64,000 nt of DNA from Paenibacillus sp. FSL R5-0912 (GTDB lineage: Bacteria > Bacillota > Bacilli > Paenibacillales > Paenibacillaceae): positions 4,216,001-4,280,000 of the forward strand of contig NZ_CP009282.1 in NCBI RefSeq assembly GCF_000758605.1, in the 5' to 3' direction. Positions 8,879-18,232 of this stretch are shown here, one piece after another. A program made the translations under genes and the position numbers. The stretch's first letter is position 1; each line of letters starts with the position of its first letter. The notes below the pieces were generated by a model, which searched no databases, had not been told where the DNA came from, and saw only the letters and a list, made by a program, of their open reading frames with translations.

Positions 8879-9093
8879 TGGCCTAACCACCTTTGCTTAT
8901 AGTTTGCCTTATCCAAGCTTATTCTTATAAGCAGATGAACATCCCTCCGGCATGATATTTATAACATTCACCTTAAGCTCCTGCGTTTCCTGTGATGGGA
9001 GAGCGGAGATGTGACAGGCCGATGGATTCATTTGCCGGGAAAAGGGTAACTTAGAATTATCAATCTCTTACTAACCAAAGGATGGGATCCTAT

Positions 9094-9429
9094 ATGGAAC
9101 AAAATGTACAGAAGCTTATCGATTGGCTGGAGTCGCCGGAGCATGCAACCCTGGTGATCAAGAAGCAGGAGCTGGATGATCTGGATACTGTTCACTTTAA
9201 TCTGGACACGGTAGACTACCGCAATGCCGAGGATGTCCTTGATGAATACCTGGGCAGTGCACTGATTCTGCGGGGAACGGGAAATACACTCAATGCAGAC
9301 GGTGAGCTTGTGCCGCTTCCGCAGCCTAATTATGAGATCGCAGTAAGCGGGCTGAAGCTGAATACAATAGCTGAGGATAATGTTGAACTGGAGACGGACA
9401 GAGCGAAATATTCGCTGGCTTTGAGCTAA
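9094..9429 (+). CDS. Hypothetical protein (111 aa)
   Basis: Divergent from the ABC exporter. The ATG at 9094 has AAAGGA at good distance, whereas the ATG at 9082 abuts that site. The product is acidic and soluble (EQNVQKLIDWLESPEHATLV ... LALS) with no membrane segment or known motif. The tail DNVELETDRAKYSLALS suggests a beta-rich end. I do not recognise the family. Confidence 0.7.
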   Translation: MEQNVQKLIDWLESPEHATLVIKKQELDDLDTVHFNLDTVDYRNAEDVLDEYLGSALILRGTGNTLNADGELVPLPQPNYEIAVSGLKLNTIAEDNVELETDRAKYSLALS

Positions 9430-9493
9430 ATGCTCTAGTACTGCAGGGAAGTTGAGCGCGTCTTGTTATTTCCCCTCTACTTGAGACACATAC

Positions 9494-9522
9494 AGGCCAT
9501 GGGTGAAACACACCCATGGCCT
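9494..9522. terminator. Perfect 12-bp hairpin between convergent genes
   Basis: AGGCCATGGGTG / CACCCATGGCCT with a 5-nt loop lies between the 3' ends of the hypothetical gene and murB. There is no T-run on either side, so it may act only as a weak bidirectional terminator or an mRNA-end stabiliser. Confidence 0.5.
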
Positions 9523-9564
9523 TACACACGTCTATGATTCAAATATAAGAATTTACTAGCTGAT

Positions 9565-10479
9565 CTATGCTTCTTCCCCGAGAATCTCGACTTCCGTCTC
9601 CAGCTCGACATCGAATTTATCCTTGACCGTTGAACGCACATGCTGAATCAGTCCGATGTAATCACTGGCCGTGGCATTATCCGCATTGACGATGAATCCG
9701 GCATGCTTGCGCGATACCTCCGCTCCGCCGATGCGGGTACCCTGCAGGCCGCTCTCCTGAATCAGCTGGCCGGCATAGCGGCCCGGCGGCCGCTTGAACA
9801 CACTGCCGCAAGAAGGATATTCCAGCGGCTGTTTGGATTCCCGGAGATAGGTCAGCTCATCCATGGAGGATTTGATCGCAGCAGGATCACCCGGCTGAAG
9901 GGCAAATCTGGCCTCCAGCACAATATACTCTCCGCTGGCAAAGATACTTTTGCGGTAGCCCCACTGAAGCTGGTCACCCTGCATAGTAATTAGCTGTCCG
10001 TCCTTATCAATCACAAGTGCACTTTGCAGCACATCCTTAACCTCACCGCCGTAAGCTCCGGCATTCATATACAGCGCCCCGCCTACCGTTCCGGGGATGC
10101 CGCAGGCGAACTCCAGCCCCGTAAGCTCCTGCTCCAGCGCATATCTTGAAGCATCAATAATCTTCGCCCCGCACTGCGCGTAGAGCAGTCCGTCCCGGAT
10201 GCCCATTTCCGTCATGTCAGAGGTCTGAAGCACAATACCACGGATGCCGCCGTCACGGATAATGACATTCGAGCCGTTTCCAAGTACAGTAAGCGGAATA
10301 TTATGATCCTGCGCATATGTATATATTCTCTGAATTTCATCGTAGGTTGCCGGAGCAGCCCAAATATCCGCTTCCCCGCCCATGCGGGTATACACCAGAT
10401 GCTTAAGACTCTCATGATGCTTCAGCGAGCCTGCGGTGACCAGCTGCTGCAGGTCTTTATATATGTTGTCTATATTCAT
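9565..10479 (-). CDS. murB: UDP-N-acetylenolpyruvoylglucosamine reductase
   Basis: This FAD enzyme makes UDP-MurNAc, the second committed step of peptidoglycan precursor synthesis in the cytoplasm. Seen are the FAD-binding VLGNGSNVIIRDGG, the GIPGTVGGALYMNAGAYGG motif, YRKSIF with the catalytic Arg/Tyr region, and SCGSVFKRPPG with the active-site serine typical of type II (Gram-positive) MurB. Length 304 is normal. It stands alone here, with terminator hairpins on both sides. Confidence 0.96.
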   Translation of the reverse strand: MNIDNIYKDLQQLVTAGSLKHHESLKHLVYTRMGGEADIWAAPATYDEIQRIYTYAQDHNIPLTVLGNGSNVIIRDGGIRGIVLQTSDMTEMGIRDGLLYAQCGAKIIDASRYALEQELTGLEFACGIPGTVGGALYMNAGAYGGEVKDVLQSALVIDKDGQLITMQGDQLQWGYRKSIFASGEYIVLEARFALQPGDPAAIKSSMDELTYLRESKQPLEYPSCGSVFKRPPGRYAGQLIQESGLQGTRIGGAEVSRKHAGFIVNADNATASDYIGLIQHVRSTVKDKFDVELETEVEILGEEA

Positions 10480-10571
10480 ACTTCATGCTCCTAACTCTAT
10501 GGAAATGATGATCGTGATCGTCTGCCTGCCTCAACTGTCTGTGCATCGCGGCAACCACAACTTTAACAACG

Positions 10572-10605
10572 AACAGGCTCCCTTGTCAATGACAGGAGCC
10601 TGTTT
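10572..10605. terminator. Hairpin terminator
   Basis: AACAGGCTCC / GGAGCCTGTT arms with a short loop, T-rich outwards on both strands. It lies 50 bp past the stop of the FhuF-like gene and probably ends the iron-uptake operon on the minus strand. Confidence 0.65.
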
Positions 10606-10652
10606 GGAAGCTGCATACAGCATTATTATGTTTCATCATTCCCGATTATAAC

Positions 10653-11462
10653 CTAACTCCCGGCCGCAGCACGCTCTGAGCGGAATTCTTCCCTTCTCGC
10701 TGCACGTTCCTCTTCTTTCATCCGGGGGCAGGTATAACATAGACGGCCGCCTTCTGTCCGGTAATACATACAGCAGCGGTTGCGCATCTGTACAGTCTGC
10801 TCCGGGTCAGCGATCGATTCAATTCTCCGTACCTTCACATGAAACGGATTCCGGGGCATCTGGAATACTTCAGCAGGCAGTTCATCTTTCAGATAGCTGT
10901 AATCTGCTTCAATCTGCTTAAGCACCGCAGGATCAGTAATTCCGGCTGCAAAGGACTCCACATAATAATTGAATTTGGACGGCATCTGTCCCCAGACCTC
11001 ACCAAGTGATAAACCGCTCACCTGTGAAATACAGCGTACCAGAGGCCCGGCAGTCTCTTGATAAAAGCGGGCAAACACATCATTTCGCCACGCGTCCCTG
11101 CTCTGCTGTTCCTCAGGAGCCTGCTCGGTCTTCCACACGTGAAGGGAGAAGGCAATCCGGCAATATCCGTCTGCCGGAATGAGATGAATCCCCAGATTCG
11201 CTAGGCTGAGCCCAGGAACGAAGGAGAATCCTGTGACTGAATACTGAACCGCAAGCGCCAGATTGGACATATAGCCGCCGAAATATGCCGCAACTGCTTT
11301 ATCGTCCAACGCTTTCATTAACGGCCCGTAAGTGTCTACAAATGCCCTCATACCCTGCTCATGCACCAGTTCAGCCGCAGCGAAGGAGTGCAGAGCCCCC
11401 TCCGGCACCGCAGGATGCAGGTCAAACTTGGTGGTGAATTCCTGAATCAATTGTTCGTTCAT
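10653..11462 (-). CDS. FhuF-like siderophore-iron reductase (2Fe-2S)
   Basis: A 269-residue cytoplasmic protein whose C-terminus carries the FhuF [2Fe-2S] ligand pattern: adjacent cysteines, ten residues, then CX2C (CCMYYRTEGGRLCYTC, residues about 226-241). This family reduces ferric siderophores after import so that iron is released. It is the last gene of the FecCD permease-ATPase operon under the Fur box at 14500, which supports the assignment. Confidence 0.82.
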   Translation of the reverse strand: MNEQLIQEFTTKFDLHPAVPEGALHSFAAAELVHEQGMRAFVDTYGPLMKALDDKAVAAYFGGYMSNLALAVQYSVTGFSFVPGLSLANLGIHLIPADGYCRIAFSLHVWKTEQAPEEQQSRDAWRNDVFARFYQETAGPLVRCISQVSGLSLGEVWGQMPSKFNYYVESFAAGITDPAVLKQIEADYSYLKDELPAEVFQMPRNPFHVKVRRIESIADPEQTVQMRNRCCMYYRTEGGRLCYTCPRMKEEERAARREEFRSERAAAGS

Positions 11463-11503
11463 TGCACTGCCCCTTTCCGCTCACTAGTCCGCACAGCTCG
11501 CGC

Positions 11504-12310
11504 TTATAGTCCAGCTGCCTTGTACGCGGCCAGCTCGTAAGGAAGGCACAGCGGCACTCCGGTACGCGGATCAGGCACAATATCGGCTTCAATGCCGAAT
11601 ACCTCGCGTAGAACTACCGGTGTCATTACGTCAACCGGCGCCCCTTCACTGATCACATTACCGGATTTGATCGCTACCATATGCTGTGCATAACGGGAAG
11701 CATGGTTCAAATCATGTACCACCATGATAATCGTCCGGCCTTCTTCTTCATTCAGCTTCTGCAGCAGCTGGAGCACCTCCAGCTGATGGGCCATATCCAG
11801 GAATGTCGTCGGTTCATCAAGGAACAGAATATCTGTCTGCTGCGCCAAAGCCATGGCAATCCAGGCCCGCTGACGCTGTCCGCCGGAGAGCCGGTCAATC
11901 GGGCGGTCATGGAATTCTGTCATACCGGTAACTTCGATTGCATTAGCAATGATGCTGCGGTCTTCAGGCGTCATGGTGCCGAAGCCCTTCTGATGCGGGT
12001 AGCGGCCGTAACCCACAAGCTCAGATACAGTCAGACCGTCAGGCGCAGTAGGATTCTGCGGCAGAATCGCCAGCTGCTTGGCCACCTCTTTGGTGGACAG
12101 GTTATGAATGGATTTGCCGTCGAGCATGACACTGCCGCTCTTCGGCTTCATGATGCGCGCCATCGTCTTCAGAATAGTTGATTTACCTGAGCCGTTCGCA
12201 CCAACCAGCGCTGTAATCTTCCCTGTCGGAAGTGACAGGTTCAGCCCCTTCACAATCAGCGCCTCTGCGTATCCGATACTCAGCTGTTCTGTATTCAAAC
12301 GTTCCGACAT
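11504..12310 (-). CDS. Iron-siderophore ABC transporter ATPase
   Basis: FecE/FhuC-type ATPase with Walker A GANGSGKST, signature LSGGQRQRAW, Walker B ILFLDEPTTFLD and H-loop VVHDLNHA. The ATG at 12310 has AGGAGTGAG upstream; a GTG at 12319 lies in that site. The tail VFGIEADIVPDPRTGVPLCL is typical of siderophore ATPases. It works with the two permeases encoded just upstream. Confidence 0.93.
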   Translation of the reverse strand: MSERLNTEQLSIGYAEALIVKGLNLSLPTGKITALVGANGSGKSTILKTMARIMKPKSGSVMLDGKSIHNLSTKEVAKQLAILPQNPTAPDGLTVSELVGYGRYPHQKGFGTMTPEDRSIIANAIEVTGMTEFHDRPIDRLSGGQRQRAWIAMALAQQTDILFLDEPTTFLDMAHQLEVLQLLQKLNEEEGRTIIMVVHDLNHASRYAQHMVAIKSGNVISEGAPVDVMTPVVLREVFGIEADIVPDPRTGVPLCLPYELAAYKAAGL

Positions 12311-12368
12311 GATACTCACTCCTCAGAATTTTAATTTTTCATGATAACTTCGCTTATGAATGCCTATG

Positions 12369-13403
12369 TTAAGCCTTAGATTTTGCCAAAAGATATAAAA
12401 AGTACGGGGCGCCGATGATTGCCACCACGATACCTGTAGGTATCTCTGTTGGCTGCAGAATCCAGCGCCCGATAGTGTCTGCGGTGAGCAGCAGCAGCGC
12501 GCCTATCAAAGCGGCTGCAGGCAGCATGATCTGATGACGCGGGCCTACAAGTCTGCGGGCGAGATGCGGTGCAATCAGTCCGACAAAGCCGATGCCTCCG
12601 CTGACCGAAACGCAGGCGCCTGCGAGAGCCACTGCAGCAGCCAAGAGCAGCAGACGTTCCCGCTCCAGCGGCAGCCCAAGTCCCTTGGAGGTTTCATCCC
12701 CTAGGTTCAGTACGTTAAGCACCCGAGCTTTGTAGAACGCGAACGGCAGCAGAATCAATATCCAGGGGAGCAGTGCCAGCACGAATCGCCAGTCTCCGCC
12801 CCAGATTTTACCGGCCAGCCAGATGGCTACGAACTGATAATTCTGCGGGTCCAGTCTCAACGACAGGATCAGCTGAAAAGCGTAAATGCCGGCACCTACG
12901 GCAATACCGATCAGGATCAGGCGTGTCGGCGAGAGTCCGTCGGCTCTCCGGTAGGAGAGAAAATAGATCAGTGTGGCCGTAAGCGCGGCACCTGCCAGCG
13001 CCAGCAGCGGAAGAACAAAGATGGGCCCCGCCGTGGTTGCCGGGACAAATGAAATGAAGATCAGCACTGCAAATCCTGCTCCGGCGTTAATACCTAGAGT
13101 TGAAGGTTCGGCAAGAGCATTGCGCGACAGGCCTTGCAGAATAGATCCTGATACTGCGAATCCCGCCCCGATGAGCAATGAGATCACTATACGCGGCAGC
13201 CGAAAATCAAACAGAATCAGGTTCTGCTGTTTGGTTCCTTCACCGAGCAGAGTATGTAGAACATCAAATGGTGATAAGCGCATGAAGCCGGTATTCATAC
13301 TGACAATAAAAATAATGATGATAAGTACAGCAAGCAGCATTAGAATACCGGCTTCTCTGGTGCGGCGCGATTTCGCTGAGGGTACAGACATGGTCCTGTT
13401 CAT
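12369..13403 (-). CDS. FecCD-family iron-siderophore permease, subunit 2
   Basis: A 344-residue integral membrane protein with the FecCD pattern: LRLPRI-like DFRLPRIVISLLIGAG, GSILQGLSRNALAEPSTLGI and the ATPase-contact region GFVGLIAPHLARRLVG. Its start ATG overlaps the preceding stop (TAATG). It pairs with the next permease to form the channel heterodimer. Confidence 0.93.
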   Translation of the reverse strand: MNRTMSVPSAKSRRTREAGILMLLAVLIIIIFIVSMNTGFMRLSPFDVLHTLLGEGTKQQNLILFDFRLPRIVISLLIGAGFAVSGSILQGLSRNALAEPSTLGINAGAGFAVLIFISFVPATTAGPIFVLPLLALAGAALTATLIYFLSYRRADGLSPTRLILIGIAVGAGIYAFQLILSLRLDPQNYQFVAIWLAGKIWGGDWRFVLALLPWILILLPFAFYKARVLNVLNLGDETSKGLGLPLERERLLLLAAAVALAGACVSVSGGIGFVGLIAPHLARRLVGPRHQIMLPAAALIGALLLLTADTIGRWILQPTEIPTGIVVAIIGAPYFLYLLAKSKA

Positions 13404-14461
13404 TACAGCTCCCCCTTGCGCTTGCTGGCCAGATAGATGAAGAACGGTACGCCGATTACTGCAATCAGGGCACCTATTGGTGTTTCATAAGGCGCATTAA
13501 TCATTCTCGCAGCGATATCGGCAAAGAGGATCAGCACGCTCCCGAGTACTGCCGAGCAAGGAATGATCCAGCGGTAATCCACCCCCACCAGATAACGGGT
13601 AATATGCGGAATCATTAATCCGACAAAAGCAATCGGCCCCACCGTCGAGACTGCCGCTCCGGCAAGAATGACCACAATGATCATCCCTGCGGTCTGTACC
13701 AGCCGTGTGCGCTGCCCCAGTCCTGCGGCAACATCCCTTCCCAGGCTTAACAGCGTGATGGAACGCGAGAGCACCAGCGACCCGATAAGCGCACATGCAA
13801 CCCAGGGGGACATAATCTTGAGCTGTGTCCAGTTGGCTCCGCCAATCCCTCCTGCCATCCAGAACGCGATATCCTGGGAGAGGTGATACAGAATGGCGAT
13901 GCCTTGGCTGAGCGCCAGCAGCATGGCACTGACCGCAGCACCCGCTAAGGTCAGGCGTAGCGGTGTCAGCCCGCTATGGGACAGCGAACCGATGCCGAAG
14001 ACTAAGAGCGATGCCACAGCTGCTCCAATGAAGCAGTAGATCATGATATACATGAAAGACAGCGAAGGGGCAAAGGCGAAAGCCAATGCCAGGCCAACAC
14101 CGGCTCCGGCGTTAAGTCCCAGCAGCCCCGAATCCGCCAGCGGATTCCGGGTCATCCCCTGCATGATCGCGCCGGCAACAGCAAAACATGCACCCACCAG
14201 CGCTCCGGCCAAAGCGCGGGGGATCCGCAGCTCCCGGATGACCTGATGCTGTCCCAGCTCCGGATTGAAACGGAAGACAGCTTCCCATACAGTAGCCAGC
14301 CGGATATCTGCCGCTCCTACCGATACAGACAGCATCAGCCCGAAGACGATGGCGGCTATTCCGAGCAGCAGGATCGTAGCTGCAGCCACCGGCCGCGACT
14401 TGATGGGTTTATCCTCTGCAGCCGTAGAAGGATTGAGGTTAGAACGTGTGGATGAAACCAT
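13403..14461 (-). CDS. FecCD-family iron-siderophore permease, subunit 1
   Basis: A 352-residue paralogue of its neighbour with the same landmarks (ELRIPRALAGALVGA, GAIMQGMTRNPLADSGLLGL, GFVGLMIPHITRYLVG). AAGGAG precedes the ATG. It is the first gene of the permease-permease-ATPase-reductase operon and lies 40 bp from a Fur box. Confidence 0.93.
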   Translation of the reverse strand: MVSSTRSNLNPSTAAEDKPIKSRPVAAATILLLGIAAIVFGLMLSVSVGAADIRLATVWEAVFRFNPELGQHQVIRELRIPRALAGALVGACFAVAGAIMQGMTRNPLADSGLLGLNAGAGVGLALAFAFAPSLSFMYIMIYCFIGAAVASLLVFGIGSLSHSGLTPLRLTLAGAAVSAMLLALSQGIAILYHLSQDIAFWMAGGIGGANWTQLKIMSPWVACALIGSLVLSRSITLLSLGRDVAAGLGQRTRLVQTAGMIIVVILAGAAVSTVGPIAFVGLMIPHITRYLVGVDYRWIIPCSAVLGSVLILFADIAARMINAPYETPIGALIAVIGVPFFIYLASKRKGEL

Positions 14462-14499
14462 AAGCCGTCTCCTTAACAGGATTATTACTTGCTTCTAAT

Positions 14500-14520
14500 T
14501 GATTATCATTCTCATTATCG
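14500..14520 (-). promoter_or_regulatory. Fur box of the permease operon
   Basis: Minus strand CGATAATGAGAATGATAATC closely matches the Fur consensus GATAATGATAATCATTATC. It is 40 bp before the first permease, so iron-replete repression is expected. Confidence 0.85.
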
Positions 14521-14591
14521 CAAATATATGAATATTGTACAAGCAGATAACGCGTAATCTATACTGGACGCCCTCATCTATCGCTCCATTT

Positions 14592-14637
14592 AAAAAAGGT
14601 GCAGATCATCGTATCCGGGGATACAAGGACCTGCACA
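14592..14637 (-). terminator. Terminator of the binding-protein gene
   Basis: GTGCAGGTCCTTGTATCC pairs with GGATACGATGATCTGCAC imperfectly, followed on the minus strand by CTTTTTTAAA. It separates the lipoprotein transcript from the permease operon. Confidence 0.75.
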
Positions 14638-14679
14638 CTCTCTACCGGCAAAAGCTGATTACCGGCATTTGAACGCTGC

Positions 14680-15702
14680 TTATTTTACAAGACTGCTCAG
14701 AGCATCATCAATTGTTTTGGAGTTAGCTATAGGACCGCTGTACAGCCAGCTGGTTGATCTGCCAAACTCATGAACATTCCCCGCCTTAACAGCCGGAATC
14801 CCCTTCCAGATCGCGCCATCCGTAACTTCAGCAGCATCCGCCCCGTCACTGTTCACAAGGATGATATGATCTGCAGTCAGCTCAGACAATTTCTCAAGTG
14901 AAATGGGATTCCACGTTGCTCTGGACTCTGCAGGAATTTCGGTAACCAGATTCGGAAGCTTCAGGCCAAGGTCACCATACAGGACTGCCCCGCTGCTGCG
15001 GGTTTCATCTACTATATAGAAGTTCTTGGATACCAGCCAGAGGATGGCAACAGACTCATCGCCGATCGCAGCAGAGATTTTTGTTTTGGCTTCCGCCGCT
15101 TTTTGATCATAGGCAGCAATGGCTGCTTCAGCTTCCGGCGTTTTGTTCAGTAGCTCACCGATCTGGAGCAGCGATTTGCGCCAGTCTTTACTGATTTCAT
15201 CGCCGAGTACATACGTAGGTGCGATTTTGTTCAACTGATCATACAGACCGTTCTGGACTGTGCCTTCCGATTGTACGATGTGGAAGTCCGGTGCAAAACT
15301 AGTTACGGCTTCGAGTGGAAGGTCATAGCTGATGGTTGGAACATCCTTAAGCTCAGCTGCGAGGTAATCCTGAGTGCCGTTTGTCACGGACCATTGGGCA
15401 ACCGGAGTCACGCCGAGTGCGACCAGATAGTCTTCCAGATAAGAAGCAAGCACACGCTGCGGGTTCGCAGGGATAGTGACTTTATGTCCCATGGCATCCG
15501 TTACTGTTTGGTCTACCGCTGGGGCTGTCGTTTCTTCCGGTGCAGTTGTAGCTTCTGCAGTTGTTGCAGGTGCCGTAGTTGCCGCTCCTCCGTTATTGAC
15601 TGCATTGTTATTCCCGCATGCGGATAGTAACAACGTCGTGGTCATGAGTCCGGCCATAGCCAGCTTCATGCTTGTTGATCTTTGCAGGTTGAACGAAAAC
15701 AT
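14680..15702 (-). CDS. Iron-siderophore substrate-binding lipoprotein
   Basis: From ATG 15702 (AGGAGGGG upstream) the 340-residue product has a signal peptide ending in lipobox LLSACG, a Thr/Ala/Glu-rich linker, then a class III periplasmic-binding fold: VTDAMGHKVTIPANPQRVLA, a long central helix, and a second lobe ending in YSGPIANSKTIDDALSSLVK. This is the FhuD/BtuF-like family that captures ferric siderophores for FecCD permeases. It has its own Fur box and terminator, so dosage can differ from the permeases. The ligand is not inferable. Confidence 0.92.
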   Translation of the reverse strand: MFSFNLQRSTSMKLAMAGLMTTTLLLSACGNNNAVNNGGAATTAPATTAEATTAPEETTAPAVDQTVTDAMGHKVTIPANPQRVLASYLEDYLVALGVTPVAQWSVTNGTQDYLAAELKDVPTISYDLPLEAVTSFAPDFHIVQSEGTVQNGLYDQLNKIAPTYVLGDEISKDWRKSLLQIGELLNKTPEAEAAIAAYDQKAAEAKTKISAAIGDESVAILWLVSKNFYIVDETRSSGAVLYGDLGLKLPNLVTEIPAESRATWNPISLEKLSELTADHIILVNSDGADAAEVTDGAIWKGIPAVKAGNVHEFGRSTSWLYSGPIANSKTIDDALSSLVK

Positions 15703-15776
15703 ATAATACCCCTCCTGTATATACATTCATTATTGGTCAAAGGTGATTGTGGCCTTCGCCTCACATAAACTGATGA

Positions 15777-15797
15777 TATTGATTCTCATTCTCTCTG
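15777..15797 (-). promoter_or_regulatory. Fur box of the binding-protein gene
   Basis: Minus strand AGAGAATGAGAATCAATATC contains the two overlapping TGAGAATCA/AGAATGA half-sites of Fur operators. It lies about 80 bp before the lipoprotein start. Confidence 0.75.
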
Positions 15798-15842
15798 TCA
15801 ACTAAATTATCTGGTTCCATGTACACTCACACTGCGCATAAC

Positions 15843-15881
15843 AAAAAACGGCTGCTCCCGCAACCTGCGGAAACAACCGTT
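15843..15881 (-). terminator. Terminator of kimA
   Basis: AACGGTTGTTTCCGC / GCGGGAGCAGCCGTT hairpin followed on the minus strand by TTTTTTG, 20 bp past the kimA stop. Confidence 0.8.
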
Positions 15882-15900
15882 ATACATATAAAGGGTATGT

Positions 15901-17718
15901 CTATTTGTGCAAATGATACGGCACAGTTGCTATAACGATATCCTTCTGATTCATCAGATAAGAGCGGATGAACAAGCTGGTCTGATTATGCAGAATCGCC
16001 TGCCACCAATGCTTCGTAACAAATTGCGGAATGAGTACAGTAATATGGTCTGTTGAAGCGGTTTTCCACTCCACCGTATCGATGAATTTCACCAGCGGGC
16101 GGATGATGCTGCGGTAACGCGAGCGGAGTACAATCAGGCGAACCCCAGGGTTCCACTCTTCCCACTTCTGTTCCATTTTGTGAATCTCTTCTTCATCGAA
16201 TCCGACATATACAGCCACCACATTCTCAGTCAATGACTTCGCATAGCTGATTGAATGCAGTACCGCGCGGGTGACACCGGCAACAGGTACAACCACTGTG
16301 CTTCCTTTAATGCAAGGTTTATCCGTAGCCGGACAAATGCGCAGCTGATCGGCAATATTCATATAATGGCGGTGAATCCGGTGGAACACGATGATTACAA
16401 GCGGCAGGAAGATGAAGGCCATCCATACACTCGAGAATTTAGTAATAATGAAGATGAGCGTAATGGTCAAGGTTGTGAGCATGCCTACTGTATTCACTGC
16501 GAATTTGCTCTGCCAGCCCTTAGGCTTGGTTCTGTACCACTGGACCATCATGCCAAGCTGTGAAAGGGTAAACGGAATGAATACCCCAACGGCGTATAAT
16601 GGAATCAACCCTTCGGTATTACCGTGAAAAGCGGCTACAAGCACAGCCGACATTACGCCGAGGAAAATAATGCCGTTGGAGAATCCCAGCCGGTCTCCGC
16701 GTACCATGAAGGCGTGGGGTAAATATTTGTCTTTGGCGAACATGAATGCCAGCAGCGGGAATGCCGAATACGCTGTATTCGCCGCCAGGAACAAGATTAC
16801 TGCGGTGATGCCTTGGATGAAGAAGTACAAACCGCCGCGGCCAAAGGTAGACTCGGTAATCTGCGACACAACCGTTGCTTTCTCGTTCGGCATGATACCG
16901 TACCAATAAGCCAAAAGCGTAATCCCCGTGAACATAGCCCCGAGAATCAGACCCATAAGCACCAGTGTTTTAGCCGCATTTTTCTCAGCCGGTGCTTTGA
17001 AGTTAGGGATCGCATTAGATACAGCTTCTACCCCGGTCAGTGCCGAACAGCCGGAGCTGAAGGCCTTAAGCAGAAGGAACATACTGACATTCGATACCGC
17101 CGAGCCGATCTCAGGAACCTGGGCATGAGCACCGCCGGTTGCATACTTGAAGACTCCCGCGATAATCAGCACAAAGATGGAGACGACGAACAGATATACC
17201 GGAATGGCTATGAATGAAGCTGATTCAGTAACCCCCCGCAGATTGACAATCGTTAAGAGCAGAATGACAGTAACCGCTATAAGTACACTATGATTATGAA
17301 GACCCGGGAACGCTGATGTGATCGCATCCGTTCCCGCCGAGGCGCTTACCGCCACCGTTAAAATATAATCCACCAGCAAAGAGCCTCCGGCAAGCAAGCC
17401 GGTATGAACCCCGAGATTAGTTTTGGCGACAATATAGGCGCCTCCGCCCTGCGGATAAGCAAAAATGGTCTGCCGATAAGACAGGATTAAGATGACCAGC
17501 AGGCCCAATACGGCTAATGCAATTGGCAATGAGTACCAGATAGCTGTGAAGCCTGCGGCCACGAGTACAATTAAGATTTGTTCTGTTCCGTAGGCTACAG
17601 ACGAGAGCGCATCAGAAGACAGGACAGCCAGTGCTTTCACCTTGGATAACTTTTCATGATCGAGTTCGTTCGACTTCATCGGACGCCCGATCAATAGTCG
17701 TTTTACCTTGCTTACCAT
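15901..17718 (-). CDS. kimA: High-affinity potassium importer KimA (APC superfamily)
   Basis: Counting from ATG 17718 (GAGAGGAAA upstream) the product has 605 residues, close to the B. subtilis protein. The N-terminus (KRLLIGRPMKS, then KVKALAVLSSDALSSVAYGT) and AYPQGGGAYIVAK, GSLLVDYILTVAVSASAGTD are hallmark KimA (YdaO) sequence. Twelve membrane segments are followed by a cytoplasmic domain of about 150 residues beginning VVPVAGVTRAVLHS, a USP-like fold. It imports K+ with protons and is inhibited by c-di-AMP. The c-di-AMP riboswitch upstream confirms the identity. A longer frame to 17850 reads through the leader and is not used. Confidence 0.93.
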   Translation of the reverse strand: MVSKVKRLLIGRPMKSNELDHEKLSKVKALAVLSSDALSSVAYGTEQILIVLVAAGFTAIWYSLPIALAVLGLLVILILSYRQTIFAYPQGGGAYIVAKTNLGVHTGLLAGGSLLVDYILTVAVSASAGTDAITSAFPGLHNHSVLIAVTVILLLTIVNLRGVTESASFIAIPVYLFVVSIFVLIIAGVFKYATGGAHAQVPEIGSAVSNVSMFLLLKAFSSGCSALTGVEAVSNAIPNFKAPAEKNAAKTLVLMGLILGAMFTGITLLAYWYGIMPNEKATVVSQITESTFGRGGLYFFIQGITAVILFLAANTAYSAFPLLAFMFAKDKYLPHAFMVRGDRLGFSNGIIFLGVMSAVLVAAFHGNTEGLIPLYAVGVFIPFTLSQLGMMVQWYRTKPKGWQSKFAVNTVGMLTTLTITLIFIITKFSSVWMAFIFLPLVIIVFHRIHRHYMNIADQLRICPATDKPCIKGSTVVVPVAGVTRAVLHSISYAKSLTENVVAVYVGFDEEEIHKMEQKWEEWNPGVRLIVLRSRYRSIIRPLVKFIDTVEWKTASTDHITVLIPQFVTKHWWQAILHNQTSLFIRSYLMNQKDIVIATVPYHLHK

Positions 17719-17854
17719 TGTAGTAACATTTCCTCTCTTTGTTAAGTTGAAACGGCAGTACCGCGCGCTGTTTTCATAAGTGGATTTCATAAATGCAGGC
17801 ACAGAAATAGGCATACGGAAATGATCCGCATGCCTTGAGTGCATGGTCATTATC

Positions 17855-18005
17855 CCACTATTGCTTACGAGGTTAGCTGGCGGATTCGGGCTGTGGTAGC
17901 CCTACGGTTTTCGAGTCTGCTGACCCGCTTCCGATTCACCCCGTTGGCACTCGGCCAAGTTTGGTTCCCCCGTTTTTCCTTCCGGAAAATTCAGCGCATA
18001 TTCAA
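17855..18005 (-). promoter_or_regulatory. c-di-AMP riboswitch (ydaO-yuaA type)
   Basis: The minus strand shows the conserved blocks of this class in order: GCGCTGAATTTTCCGG, AAACGGGGGAACCAA, GGGGTGAATCGG, AGGGCTACCACAGCCC, GAATCCGCCAGCTAACCTCG and TAAGC. It lies about 140 nt before the kimA start. High c-di-AMP should terminate transcription. The remaining leader to 18232 is A/T-rich and I see no further feature in it. Confidence 0.95.
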
Positions 18006-18232
18006 CTTCTCACAAGGACTAATATTAATCTACAATGACTCTTCCGTAAAGCGTTGAAACAAATGAAAAAAGAATGAAAAACAACCAAAACAACCAAATC
18101 CATGATCCGGTATGTCTTGATCTTTCATTCTCTTTCATTATCACTTTATCGCGTGATTTTACAGCATTTCTGCTTAATAATTTACACTCAATTTAAGGGA
18201 AATAGTTACTCTTCATTCTGCCTGACGGCTTC

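Noticed and set aside
17719..17850. Longer kimA reading frame
   Set aside because: It runs into the riboswitch leader and lacks a ribosome site, whereas ATG 17718 has one and matches family starts.
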